From Bacillota bacterium (GTDB taxonomy: Bacteria > Bacillota > Clostridia > Acetivibrionales > DSM-1351), in contig JAEZIB010000049.1 in NCBI GenBank assembly GCA_023416275.1, positions 1 through 21,021 on the forward strand: a stretch of 21,021 nt of DNA, given 5' to 3'. The notes beneath the pieces are model-generated. The model was not told the DNA's origin. It did not search any database and worked only from the letters and a program-made list of their open reading frames with translations. How positions within the stretch are numbered: position 1 is the first letter of the stretch; every line of letters starts with the position of its first letter. Positions 7,779 to 15,497 of the stretch are shown piece after piece. Both the position numbers and the translations under genes were made by a program.

Positions 7779-9038
7779 TTACAAATTCTTCAAATACTCC
7801 ATTCCCTTATAGAAGAATTCGCGATGTTCTTCTGATTTAGCATCATTATTTAAATGTAAAGATAATGCCATTTTCTTGCCAATAGTTGTAATTCCAATTA
7901 TTCTCTTCGCATTTAACACTAGTGGCGGTACAAAAACAAAATCAGTAATTTCATAAGCTCTGTATTTATACTCTATTGGTAGTTTTGCAAGATTTGTTAT
8001 ACTAATTCCCTTAGGATTGCCGTTATATCCAAACATTTTACTAAAGGACTCAGCAGTTTTATTATTATATTCACTGCATGCATTGAAGTAAATGGCATCA
8101 ATTAGTGTTGGTTCAATATTACTCATAAACTGCAATAAAAAATATTTCTTAGCTGGATTATTCAGTTTACCATAGATTAACTTCTGTACTTTTTTGCCAT
8201 TCCACGCGAAATCCTTCTTTTTATTATATTTATACTTAATTGAAATTCCAGTAGCATAACCTCCCATACTGGTATTCCCATTTTCCCTGAAACTAGCTGC
8301 TAATCCCACGTCACTTAATTCATCCGATGCACGAATAAGTGCTGTTGTAATCAGAGTATTAACAGTTAAACTATTCAATTTAGAAAACTTGCAGATATTA
8401 TCATAGTTTTCATTCTCAAGGTAGTATGTATCAATAAGAGTTTCACGGCTGCTCCAATATTTATCGTACATATATAAATAATCATCAAATCCAAATATCT
8501 TTCCTGATTTTTCCCACTTTTTATTCATACTTTTTAACAGCCATGTCATTGGAAAACTCAACTTACTTTCCTTAGGAAGACTTTCCATATCAAAAAGATT
8601 AATTTTTTTATTTTCTATTTGCATACCCGAAAGTGACTTCATAATGTCTTGTAAGAAATATGTAAATGAAATACCATCACCTGCAATGTGATGTACAATT
8701 ATCAAAAGTATAATGCCTGATTGCGTATATTGATAAAAGAAACGTATAAATTCTCCCTTATCTATTGCAAAAGGAATTTTTTGCTGCTCACGAACAAGCT
8801 CTTTCCAGTCACAATTCATTGGCTCAATTACAAGCTTTGGATTTTCTGCTTTACAAAAATATGCTATTCCTTCACTATCAAGAATAACCTTTTGATTAAG
8901 CATCTCATAATGATTTACAGTATGTGTAATTGCCTCGATTAACTGTTTTTCCGTTATATTCCCTTTAATATCAGCTTTAAATGCTATGTTATTTACAGGA
9001 GAAAAAACCCAAATTCTCTCTTTATCAATTCTATTCAT
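7779..9038 (-). CDS. Stand-alone condensation-domain / acyltransferase-like protein
   Basis: This 419-residue protein resembles the chloramphenicol-acetyltransferase-fold superfamily that includes NRPS condensation domains, Pap acyltransferases and alcohol acetyltransferases. The key sign is HHIAGDG at 116-122, a full HHxxxDG catalytic motif inside the typical setting LLIIVHHIAGDGIS. A late segment, ISITNLAKLPI, resembles the SNLG region of such acyltransferases, and a bundle of short strands closes the protein. It lacks adenylation and carrier domains, a signal peptide and membrane segments, so it would act on a soluble or carrier-bound acyl donor supplied from elsewhere. An AGGAAAG-type ribosome binding site precedes the ATG. 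It lies upstream of vanR in the same direction but 139 bases away, with a separate promoter for vanR, so a link to glycopeptide resistance is not shown. No biosynthetic partner lies in the window. Substrates are unknown. Confidence 0.75.
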   Translation of the reverse strand: MNRIDKERIWVFSPVNNIAFKADIKGNITEKQLIEAITHTVNHYEMLNQKVILDSEGIAYFCKAENPKLVIEPMNCDWKELVREQQKIPFAIDKGEFIRFFYQYTQSGIILLIIVHHIAGDGISFTYFLQDIMKSLSGMQIENKKINLFDMESLPKESKLSFPMTWLLKSMNKKWEKSGKIFGFDDYLYMYDKYWSSRETLIDTYYLENENYDNICKFSKLNSLTVNTLITTALIRASDELSDVGLAASFRENGNTSMGGYATGISIKYKYNKKKDFAWNGKKVQKLIYGKLNNPAKKYFLLQFMSNIEPTLIDAIYFNACSEYNNKTAESFSKMFGYNGNPKGISITNLAKLPIEYKYRAYEITDFVFVPPLVLNAKRIIGITTIGKKMALSLHLNNDAKSEEHREFFYKGMEYLKNL

Positions 9039-9450
9039 AGCTGCTTTCCTTTCTTAGTTGGTGGTTTAGTCGTTTATAATCAGTAATATAAATATTCAAG
9101 ATAGTCATATTATCTGTCAGACGATACTATAGATTTATAGTCACCCCCACGCCACTTAAGAACAAAACTATTCTTAAATCTCTTTCCCTAATAAAAATAT
9201 CATATATCCTATTTCTATATGTTTTTATTTTACATATAGTTCTCACATTATCCAAACACTTTCTACAAATGAAATGGGTTACTTGGATGCCTCGTTGTAT
9301 AATTGGGTGTATAATCCTTACTTTTTAACCTGGTTCTACATTTTGTCTTCAGCAAAGAACTCATAATTAACAGAAAGTCTTACACCAACTATATGCCGAT
9401 GTAAGACTCTACTTATTAATATTGATGATAACTACAGTTATCTTGCCAAC
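9039..9450. other. Gene-free gap between ppdK and the condensation-like gene
   Basis: This gap of 412 bases holds the ppdK terminator hairpin (9376-9408). It also has two dyads on the side of the condensation-like gene: TTAAGAA/TTCTTAA (9156-9162 and 9171-9177) and CTATATG/CATATAG (9215-9221 and 9233-9239). They could be operators or hairpins in the leader. I found no promoter of convincing quality and no credible gene. Confidence 0.5.
9376..9408 (-). terminator. Hairpin after ppdK
   Basis: AGTCTTACA (9376-9384) and TGTAAGACT (9400-9408) are perfect complements around a 15-base loop. On the minus strand TTTCTGTTAATT follows. The loop is large and the T tract short, so it is a moderate terminator for ppdK, 42 bases past its stop. 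Confidence 0.55.
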
Positions 9451-12075
9451 TTACTTATTTGTGATAACCGCCTGAGCTGCAGCAAGTCTTGCTATTGGCA
9501 CACGGAAAGGCGAACATGATACATAGTTAAGTCCTGCCTTATGACAGAATTCAACAGATGAGGGGTCTCCTCCATGCTCACCGCAAATTCCCAGCTTGAT
9601 ATCCGGTCTTGTCTGTCTTCCAAGCTTAGCAGCCATATCAATCAGCCTGCCTACTCCAGCTTGGTCAAGTCTAGCAAATGGATCTGACTCATAAATTTTC
9701 TTTGAATAATAATCCTCCAAGAACCTGCCTGCGTCATCTCTACTGAAGCCAAAAGTCATTTGCGTCAGGTCATTTGTACCAAAGGAGAAGAACTCAGCTT
9801 CCTTGGCAATTTCGTCGGCTGTAAGTGCCGCTCGGGGAATTTCTATCATAGTTCCTACTTTATATTCTAGTTTAACACCTGCTTTTTCAATAACTTCAGC
9901 AGCTGTCTTTACTACAATTTCTTTTACAAATTTTAATTCTTTAATATCTCCTACTAATGGAATCATTATTTCAGGAATAACTGACATTCCATTTTTATTT
10001 ACATTGATAGCAGCTTCTATAACCGCCCTTGTCTGCATTTCAGCAATCTCAGGATATGATACCGCCAAACGACAGCCTCTGTGACCCATCATTGGGTTAA
10101 ATTCATGCAAACTAAGAACTATACCCTTTAGTTCATCAAAAGTCATTCCCATTTCCTTTGCAAGAGCATTAATATCTTCATCCTCTTGTGGTAAGAATTC
10201 GTGCAATGGGGGATCTAAAAATCTGATAGTTACAGGATATCCCTTCATTGCAGTAAATAATCCCTCAAAATCGCTTCTTTGCATCGGCAAGAGTTTTTCA
10301 AGAGCTTTTCTTCTGTGCTCTTCGGTTCTGGCAACGATCATTTCTCTCATTGCAGAAATTCTATCAGAATTAAAGAACATATGCTCAGTACGGCAAAGTC
10401 CAATACCTTCTGCTCCAAACTTCATAGCTTGCTCAGCATCAGCAGGAGTATCAGCATTTGTTCTTACCTTTAAGGTTCTTATTTCATCCGCCCACTTCAT
10501 AAGTGTAGCAAAGTCTCCTGTCATTTCTGGTTCAACAGTTGGCAGCTGCTCTCCGTAAACATTACCGGTTGAACCATCTAATGAAATCCAGTCACCTTCT
10601 ACATACTTCTTTCCATTCTTGTCTAGGAAATATTTCTCTTCTTCATTTATTTTAATGTCACTACAGCCAGCAACGCAGCAAGTACCCATACCACGAGCTA
10701 CAACTGCAGCATGTGAGGTCATTCCTCCACGACCAGTCAATATTCCCTGTGATACATGCATACCCTCTATATCCTCTGGCGAAGTTTCAAGTCTAACTAG
10801 TATCAGTTTATTTTCACCCTTCTTTGCAGCTTCAGTAGCATCCTCTGCATTGAAGTAAACTTTACCTGTTGCTGCACCAGGTGATGCCGGAAGTCCTTTA
10901 GCAACAATAGCTGCAGCTTTTAATGCCTTAGTATTAAAATTCGGATGTAGGATAGCATCTAATTGCTTAGGCTCAACCTTCATAATTGCTTCTTCTTTAG
11001 TAAGCATGTTCTCAGCCACTAAGTCAACTGCAATTTTTAACGCCGCTGCTGCTGTCCTCTTGCCATTTCTAGTTTGAAGCATAAAAAGCTTACCATTTTC
11101 AATAGTAAACTCCATATCCTGCATATCTCTGTAATGCTTTTCCAATATACCGGCAATCTTAACAAACTCATCATATGCAGCAGCATTAACTTCCTTCATA
11201 TGCTCCATAGGTTGAGGAGTTCTAATACCTGCAACAACATCCTCTCCCTGCGCATTCATTAAGAACTCACCATAGAGCTTCTTTTCACCAGTTGATGGAT
11301 TTCTTGTAAATGCAACACCTGTTCCTGAATCATTACCCATATTTCCATAAACCATTTCCTGTACATTTACTGCTGTTCCCCAATCTCCAGGAATATCATT
11401 TAATCTTCTATAATAAATAGCACGTGGGTTGTCCCATGAACGGAACACAGCCTTTATTGCTTCCATAAGCTGTGTTTTGGGTTCTTGTGGAAAATCAAAC
11501 CCTTTTTCATTTTTAAATAGCACTTTATATCTCTGAACAATTTCCTTTAGATTTTCTGCTGATAAGTCGGTATCAAATTTTGCATTATTTTCTTCTTTTA
11601 CATCGTCTAGTATTTTTTCAAACTTAGCTTTTTCAACTTCCATTACTACATCAGAGAACATCTGAATGAATCTTCTGTAGCTGTCATATGCAAATCTTTC
11701 ATTATTAGTAAGCTTTGCAAGTCCCTCTACAACTAAATCATTTAACCCAAGATTTAGAATTGTGTCCATCATACCAGGCATCGAAGCTCTTGCACCTGAT
11801 CTGACAGAAACTAAAAATGGATTTGTTGGATCTCCAAAATTCTTGCCAACAACTTTTTCTGTCTTTGCTAGCATTTCATAAATCTCATTTTCAATTTCTT
11901 TTGCAATAGTTTTGCCATCGCTATAATATCTTGTACAAGCCTCTGTGGTTACAGTAAATCCTCTTGGAACCGGAAGTCCTAAGCCAGTCATCTCGGCTAA
12001 GTTAGCACCTTTTCCCCCAAGAAGATTCTTCATTTTTGCATTCCCTTCATTGAAAAGATAAACAAATTTTGACAT
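9451..12075 (-). CDS. ppdK: Pyruvate phosphate dikinase
   Basis: The enzyme interconverts pyruvate, ATP and phosphate with phosphoenolpyruvate, AMP and pyrophosphate in the cytoplasm. In clostridia it can run towards pyruvate and ATP in glycolysis or towards PEP. The 874 residues match the well-studied Clostridium symbiosum enzyme even in numbering. The N-terminal ATP-grasp domain begins with LLGGKGANLAEMTGLGLPVP and holds SVRSGARASMPGMMDT. The phosphohistidine domain has GGMTSHAAVVARG with swivelling His455. The C-terminal PEP/pyruvate barrel has GICGEHGGDP with Cys831, the proton donor. The start is fixed by an AGGGAGG ribosome binding site six bases before ATG and by the conserved first residues. 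It stands alone, between its own promoter and a hairpin terminator. PEP synthase is excluded by length and motifs. Confidence 0.98.
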   Translation of the reverse strand: MSKFVYLFNEGNAKMKNLLGGKGANLAEMTGLGLPVPRGFTVTTEACTRYYSDGKTIAKEIENEIYEMLAKTEKVVGKNFGDPTNPFLVSVRSGARASMPGMMDTILNLGLNDLVVEGLAKLTNNERFAYDSYRRFIQMFSDVVMEVEKAKFEKILDDVKEENNAKFDTDLSAENLKEIVQRYKVLFKNEKGFDFPQEPKTQLMEAIKAVFRSWDNPRAIYYRRLNDIPGDWGTAVNVQEMVYGNMGNDSGTGVAFTRNPSTGEKKLYGEFLMNAQGEDVVAGIRTPQPMEHMKEVNAAAYDEFVKIAGILEKHYRDMQDMEFTIENGKLFMLQTRNGKRTAAAALKIAVDLVAENMLTKEEAIMKVEPKQLDAILHPNFNTKALKAAAIVAKGLPASPGAATGKVYFNAEDATEAAKKGENKLILVRLETSPEDIEGMHVSQGILTGRGGMTSHAAVVARGMGTCCVAGCSDIKINEEEKYFLDKNGKKYVEGDWISLDGSTGNVYGEQLPTVEPEMTGDFATLMKWADEIRTLKVRTNADTPADAEQAMKFGAEGIGLCRTEHMFFNSDRISAMREMIVARTEEHRRKALEKLLPMQRSDFEGLFTAMKGYPVTIRFLDPPLHEFLPQEDEDINALAKEMGMTFDELKGIVLSLHEFNPMMGHRGCRLAVSYPEIAEMQTRAVIEAAINVNKNGMSVIPEIMIPLVGDIKELKFVKEIVVKTAAEVIEKAGVKLEYKVGTMIEIPRAALTADEIAKEAEFFSFGTNDLTQMTFGFSRDDAGRFLEDYYSKKIYESDPFARLDQAGVGRLIDMAAKLGRQTRPDIKLGICGEHGGDPSSVEFCHKAGLNYVSCSPFRVPIARLAAAQAVITNK

Positions 12076-12098
12076 AAAAGCCTCCCTGCAAAAAATAT

Positions 12099-12107
12099 AT
12101 TATAACA
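12099..12107 (-). promoter_or_regulatory. Extended -10 promoter of ppdK
   Basis: On the minus strand TGTTATAAT (12107-12099) is an extended -10 with no clear -35. Transcription would start about 15-20 bases before the ppdK ATG, leaving room for the AGGGAGG ribosome binding site only. A second, weaker candidate (TTGTTG, 16 bases, TATATT) lies further upstream. Confidence 0.5.
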
Positions 12108-12253
12108 AAACCGTACAATAACGATTTTTGTTTTCACTATATAGCCCGGGTTTAATTAAATAAATCTCGTTTCGCAGCTTAACCAATATAATATAACAGA
12201 AATAATCAACAAAAGCTGTACCAATACCATGAAACCTCTTTTTTAATCAGAAG

Positions 12254-12283
12254 AAAAAATCAGTGAGATATCTCAACTGATTT
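12254..12283 (-). terminator. Intrinsic terminator after rpoZ
   Basis: AAATCAG (12257-12263) pairs with CTGATTT (12277-12283), and TGAGAT with ATCTCA inside, giving 13 pairs with one bulged A. On the minus strand the stem runs into TTTTTTCTTCT. It lies about ten bases past the rpoZ stop and closes the yicC-remA-gmk-rpoZ block. Confidence 0.85.
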
Positions 12284-12292
12284 AAAGGCATA

Positions 12293-12541
12293 TTATTCTT
12301 CAATAGGTGTTTCTACTAACGGAGTTTCCTCAGCTAAAACTTTTTCTTTGTTTGTTCTAACATAAGTTATTTTTCCTTCTGCTATTTCATTAATAGCAAT
12401 TGTAACTTCCTTTTCAGAATTTACTCTTGAAAGCTTTGGTGACCCATCTACTAACTGTCTAGCTCTCTTAGCCGCCTCAACTACCAATGTATATCTGCTA
12501 TCAGCAGTTTTCATCAAATCATTTATCGAAGGATAAATCAT
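12293..12541 (-). CDS. rpoZ: RNA polymerase omega subunit
   Basis: Omega helps fold and hold the beta-prime subunit in RNA polymerase. The protein has 82 residues, within the normal range. MIYPSINDLMKTADSRYTLVVEAAKRARQL is the typical N-terminal clamp, with the conserved RYTLV and AKRARQ. It is followed by KEVTIAINEIAEGKI, the usual site for omega's second helix. The tail is acidic (EETPLVETPIEE). GGGAGG lies eight bases before the ATG. It follows gmk by 72 bases, the common Firmicute order, and an intrinsic terminator lies directly after it. Confidence 0.96.
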   Translation of the reverse strand: MIYPSINDLMKTADSRYTLVVEAAKRARQLVDGSPKLSRVNSEKEVTIAINEIAEGKITYVRTNKEKVLAEETPLVETPIEE

Positions 12542-12613
12542 TATAAATACCTCCCATTTTGTGATATCTTTTTATAAACCTTATATAAATTTAATATTAA
12601 TTGACCATTAACC

Positions 12614-13219
12614 TTATTTTGCAAAGGTACTTAACAGCTCTGCATTTCTTGATGGTTTTAAACGCTCAGCATCTAATATTTTTTCAATATTTAAGACAGC
12701 ACTATCAACACAATCATTTAAAACCAAATAATCGTATTTTGATGCCAACTTCATTTCCTTAAATGCCTGTTCCAATCTTTTTTCGATAACATCACAGCAT
12801 TCCGTTCCTCTATTAATTATTCTTCTTTTTAATTCTTCATATGATGGCGGAATAATAAATATTAGTACGCATTCAGGATACTTCTGCTTTATTTCAAGGG
12901 CACCTGCAACTGTTATCTCTAAAACAACATCTAGACCATCCTGAATACATGATTCAACATATGATTTTGGAGTTCCATAATAATTATCACAGTACTTATC
13001 CCATTCTATTAAACCATTATTATCTATCATGTCTAAAAACTTGCTTTCTGATACAAAAAAATAATTCTTACCTTCTATTTCGCCCTCACGCGGTTTCCTT
13101 GTAGTTGCAGATACAGAATACTTTGCAGTATCTCTCTGTGCTAATAATTTCTGACAAACTGTTCCTTTACCTGCCCCAGATGGACCAGACACTACAACTA
13201 ATAACCCCTTTTGTTGCAT
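12614..13219 (-). CDS. gmk: Guanylate kinase
   Basis: The enzyme phosphorylates GMP to GDP with ATP in guanine nucleotide synthesis and salvage. It has 201 residues, near the usual 200-207. The P-loop GPSGAGKGT is at 12-20. The GMP-binding domain begins with SVSATTRKPREGEIEGKNYFFV, which carries the conserved Ser, Arg and Tyr contacts. IIPPSYEELKRRIINRGTE is the lid, with its arginines. The ATG has GGAGG seven bases upstream. It starts nine bases after remA ends, so the two are almost certainly co-transcribed, as in the Bacillus subtilis yloC-ylzA-gmk-rpoZ order. Confidence 0.98.
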   Translation of the reverse strand: MQQKGLLVVVSGPSGAGKGTVCQKLLAQRDTAKYSVSATTRKPREGEIEGKNYFFVSESKFLDMIDNNGLIEWDKYCDNYYGTPKSYVESCIQDGLDVVLEITVAGALEIKQKYPECVLIFIIPPSYEELKRRIINRGTECCDVIEKRLEQAFKEMKLASKYDYLVLNDCVDSAVLNIEKILDAERLKPSRNAELLSTFAK

Positions 13220-13228
13220 AGCGTCCTC

Positions 13229-13507
13229 CTAATCAACTATTGTTTCATCATCGTTATCATTTGTATCAGCATCCTTTGTATTTAATCTGTGCGCCACTGT
13301 TTCAGGCTGAACTGCTGATAAAATAATATGATCACTATCAGTAATAATAACTGCTCTTGTCCTTCTGCCATATGTTGCATCTATTAACATCCCTCTATCT
13401 CTTGCCTCTTGTATAATTCTTTTTATAGGCGCAGATTCAGGACTTACTATTGCAATTAATCTATTTGCAGAAACAATATTACCAAACCCTATATTTATAA
13501 GCTTCAT
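13229..13507 (-). CDS. remA: RemA/DUF370-family DNA-binding regulator
   Basis: RemA proteins are small DNA-binding regulators; in Bacillus subtilis RemA (YlzA) activates biofilm matrix genes. This one has 92 residues and starts MKLINIGFGNIVSANRLIAIV, the family hallmark. SAPIKRIIQEARDRGMLIDATYGRRTRAVIITDS follows; in this part the Arg-rich GRRTRAV stretch is thought to contact DNA. The tail (about 77-92) is acidic and probably disordered. The ATG is preceded by GGGAGG five bases away, and this ribosome binding site lies within a duplicated leader element that could fold over it (see findings). It sits between yicC and gmk, the conserved Firmicute position. Its targets in this organism are not in view. 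Confidence 0.95.
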   Translation of the reverse strand: MKLINIGFGNIVSANRLIAIVSPESAPIKRIIQEARDRGMLIDATYGRRTRAVIITDSDHIILSAVQPETVAHRLNTKDADTNDNDDETIVD

Positions 13508-13508
13508 A

Positions 13509-13558
13509 CTATCCTCCCATGCCCACTTAGGGCAATTATATTTTATTTACATATCATG
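13509..13558 (-). repeat. remA leader repeat, proximal copy carrying the remA ribosome binding site
   Basis: This 50-base segment matches 13604-13653 at 45 of 50 positions with no gaps. On the minus strand it reads CATGATATG, a TATAAT, ATTGCCC, GTGGGCATGGGAGGATAG, and ends next to the remA ATG. It contains the Shine-Dalgarno GGGAGG. CATGGGAGGA here is complementary to the single TCCTCCCATG encoded at 13555-13564, which partly overlaps its own far end. Confidence 0.85.
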
Positions 13559-13603
13559 GGAGGAACGCCTCCAGAACAAAGCCAAAATCTACTTTCTTAT
13601 TGG

Positions 13604-13653
13604 CTATCCTCCCATGCCCACTTTGAGCAATTATATTATATTTAACTATCATG
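13604..13653 (-). repeat. remA leader repeat, distal copy with promoter but no start codon behind it
   Basis: This is the second copy of the 50-base element, 95 bases upstream of the first. It keeps CATGGGAGGATAG, but no ATG follows at a useful distance, so its Shine-Dalgarno looks like a decoy or a pairing arm. CATGGGAGGA is complementary to TCCTCCCATG at 13555-13564, giving a perfect ten-pair stem around an inner GCCAA/TTGGC hairpin. Confidence 0.85.
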
Positions 13654-13657
13654 TAAA
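13630..13657 (-). promoter_or_regulatory. Candidate remA promoter
   Basis: On the minus strand TTTACA (13657-13652) and TATAAT (13635-13630) are 16 bases apart. Transcription would start near the beginning of the distal repeat's GTGGGCATGGG, so the RNA would carry both CATGGGAGG segments and the complementary one. The proximal copy keeps the TATAAT but not the -35. Confidence 0.5.
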
Positions 13658-13681
13658 AGTCGTTCAATATTTTGGAGAATC

Positions 13682-13709
13682 CAGAATATCGAATCTATTC
13701 GATGTTCTG
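13682..13709 (-). terminator. Hairpin spanning the yicC stop codon
   Basis: CAGAATATCGAAT (13682-13694) pairs with ATTCGATGTTCTG (13697-13709), 13 pairs with one G-T wobble and a loop of two bases on paper. The yicC stop codon (13695-13697) lies at its tip. On the minus strand no T tract follows, so termination is doubtful. It may protect or process the transcript between yicC and remA. Confidence 0.35.
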
Positions 13710-14576
13710 AATTTGTTCTCTGATTTTTTCTGTTTCACTTTTAAGTTCAAGAACACTTTTTGTTATAATTATATCATTTGACTTTGATCCAATAGTGTTT
13801 ATTTCCCGATTTATTTCCTGAACTAAAAAGTCAAGCTTTCTTCCAACAGGTTGCTGCTGTATACTTAATATATCTCTTAGCTGCGATAAATGACTTCCCA
13901 GTCTTACCAACTCTTCATCTATACTACATCTATCAGCAAAAATAGCAACTTCCATTGCGATTCTGTTTTCATCAATAGTTTGTTGGTTCAAAAGATCCTT
14001 TATCCTATTTTCAAGCTTTAATTTATATTCTGAAACAACTTCAGGGCTTCTTTCAGATATATGTTTAATTATATCTTGCATATTATCTGCCTTTTGCAGC
14101 AGGCTTTCTCTTAACTCATTACCTTCCTTTTCACGCATTTGAATCAATGACGAAATGGCAGCTTCTAATGCATTGTACAATACTTTCCAAAGCTGTTCTT
14201 CATCATCTTCATTTTTTTCGATTTTCAATACATCCGGTAATCTAGATACTAAAGATACACTTATGTCATCAGCTAAATTATACTTTCCCTTTAGCTTCTC
14301 AATAGCTTGTATGTAAGCATCAGCTAAAGCCTCATCAAGAGTAACACTTTTTGAATCCTCAGAACGGTCTTCAAATGAAATAAATATATCAACTTTTCCT
14401 CTATATATGCTTTTTGATACTATTTCTCTTACACGTTCCTCTAAAAAAGCAATCTGTCTGGGTAACTTAATATAGAAATCTATATATCTGTGATTTACAC
14501 TTTTAACTTCTACAGTAAATTCCTTGCCACTATCACTGAAGGTTCCTCTACCGAAACCAGTCATGCTCCTAACCAT
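13695..14576 (-). CDS. yicC: YicC/YloC-family endoribonuclease
   Basis: Members of this family (YicC in Escherichia coli, YloC in Bacillus subtilis) are endoribonucleases. I place the start at the ATG at 14576, giving 293 residues that begin MVRSMTGFGRG, the conserved family opening, with GGAGG five bases upstream. A longer frame from a GTG at 14588 would start inside that ribosome binding site. The N-terminal domain continues with VEVKSVNHRYIDFYIKLPRQI. The C-terminal DUF1732 part has EVAIFADRCSIDEELVRLGSHLSQL and GRKLDFLVQEINREINTIGSKSND, all very conserved. It heads the block with remA, gmk and rpoZ. An extended -10 promoter lies about 50 bases upstream. Confidence 0.95.
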   Translation of the reverse strand: MVRSMTGFGRGTFSDSGKEFTVEVKSVNHRYIDFYIKLPRQIAFLEERVREIVSKSIYRGKVDIFISFEDRSEDSKSVTLDEALADAYIQAIEKLKGKYNLADDISVSLVSRLPDVLKIEKNEDDEEQLWKVLYNALEAAISSLIQMREKEGNELRESLLQKADNMQDIIKHISERSPEVVSEYKLKLENRIKDLLNQQTIDENRIAMEVAIFADRCSIDEELVRLGSHLSQLRDILSIQQQPVGRKLDFLVQEINREINTIGSKSNDIIITKSVLELKSETEKIREQIQNIE

Positions 14577-14624
14577 AAATTCCTCCACTAGATGAGCTTC
14601 TAAAAATAAACAATCTCGTTAAGT

Positions 14625-14633
14625 ATTATAACA
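14625..14633 (-). promoter_or_regulatory. Extended -10 promoter of yicC
   Basis: On the minus strand TGTTATAAT (14633-14625) is an extended -10 element. The -35 region is poor (TCTTTA at best). It lies 49 bases before the chosen yicC ATG. Confidence 0.5.
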
Positions 14634-15075
14634 CAATTTCATATTATTTAAAGAATTATTTACTACTTTTTCTTTATTTTTTTCCAATTTGCTTCAAATT
14701 GCTAATTGTTATATTTTTAAGAAAACTATTTACATTTAAGTTTTTTATTTTTCCTGTTATTAAAATGACTAGGATTAACTTTTAATTTTATTTCTCCTTC
14801 AAAAAGGAATATCTTCAATTATGGCTTACTCGGTGCCCCATAATGTTGATCAATATTTGCAGTCCTTGCCCATCGCCATATGCTATTTTTTAGAATGTGA
14901 TTCTACTATAAATACAAATTGGCATAAGCTTTTATATAACGCTTAGCTTATACTAATTTTCATATCGAAAGCGTGAATACCAAAATAGTAACATTTGATT
15001 TAAACGTTATTCACTAACATTGATGTGCTAATTCATAAGAAATATTTCCCAAAAATTAATTTAATTATACACAAA

Positions 15076-15096
15076 ATGGAGGATTAAATCCTCCAT
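15076..15096 (-). terminator. Hairpin terminator after the CheY-like gene
   Basis: ATGGAGGAT (15076-15084) and ATCCTCCAT (15088-15096) are perfect complements around TAA. On the minus strand TTTTGTGTATAATTAA follows. It lies 30 bases after the stop and would end the chaperone-prmA-rsmE-cheY transcript. Confidence 0.7.
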
Positions 15097-15125
15097 AATT
15101 TAAATAACAGCGTTTATATTATTAA

Positions 15126-15497
15126 TTATAATTTTAATACATTTTCAATTGCTTGTTGTACCCTGGATTTATCAAAGGGCTTAACTACAAAGTCCTTCGC
15201 TCCCATTTTTATAGCATCAATAACCATAGATTGCTGTCCCATTGCAGAAACCATAAGTATTTTTGTATTTGGGCTTACCTCGTTTATCCCTCTGATTGCC
15301 ATAATACCATCCATTTCAGGCATTGTTATGTCCAAAGTAATAATATCTGGTTGATGCTTTTTTGCCTGTTCAATAGCTTCGTAACCATTTGAGCCTTCTC
15401 CAACAACTATGTAATCAGAATTCTCTTCTATCATTCTTTTTATTAACGTTCGCATAAATACAGCATCATCAACAACTACAAATTTTATTTCTCCCAT
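15126..15497 (-). CDS. CheY-like stand-alone receiver protein
   Basis: This single-domain response regulator has 123 residues and no output domain. I start it at ATG 15497 because AGGAG lies nine bases upstream; the ATG at 15506 would begin directly on that ribosome binding site. All catalytic residues are present: the acidic pair Asp10/Asp11 in FVVVDDAVFMR, phospho-acceptor Asp56 in ITLDITMPEMDG, Ser in MVSAMGQQ and Lys in VVKPFDK. The sequence VSAMGQQSMVIDAIKMGAKDFVVKPF is that of the CheY proteins common in clostridia, where they act in chemotaxis or as phosphate shuttles. No chemotaxis gene lies nearby. Its first codons overlap the end of rsmE by 29 bases, so translation is coupled to an rRNA methylase gene. 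A hairpin terminator follows. Its partner kinase and target are unknown. Confidence 0.9.
   Translation of the reverse strand: MGEIKFVVVDDAVFMRTLIKRMIEENSDYIVVGEGSNGYEAIEQAKKHQPDIITLDITMPEMDGIMAIRGINEVSPNTKILMVSAMGQQSMVIDAIKMGAKDFVVKPFDKSRVQQAIENVLKL

Larger units (their letters stand above)
14589..15125. other. AT-rich gap between yicC and the CheY-like gene
   Basis: This stretch of 537 bases holds the yicC promoter at one end and the cheY hairpin terminator at the other. In between it is very AT-rich except for 14820-14880, which is visibly richer in G and C. That island has a 41-codon plus-strand open frame (14821-14946) and a start-less 28-codon minus-strand frame ending IDQHYGAPSKP (14819-14902). 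TATGGC and GCCATA flank it and could pair. I cannot tell whether it is a gene relic or an RNA. No tRNA or known riboswitch was recognised. Confidence 0.45.

Noticed and set aside
9274..9366. A 30-codon plus-strand frame in the ppdK-condensation gap
   Set aside because: It has no ribosome binding site, no recognisable similarity and an overlapping alternative frame; it looks like chance.
13509..13653. An insertion sequence or MITE to explain the remA leader repeats
   Set aside because: There is no transposase, no target-site duplication seen, and the copies are direct repeats carrying a promoter and ribosome binding site rather than inverted termini; a small mobile element is not fully excluded.
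14577..14588. A longer yicC starting with GTG at 14588
   Set aside because: That codon lies inside the GGAGG ribosome binding site, and the family begins at MVRSMTGFGRG.
14589..15125. A tRNA, riboswitch or CRISPR array in the long gap
   Set aside because: No cloverleaf, no spaced repeats and no known riboswitch core could be recognised by eye.
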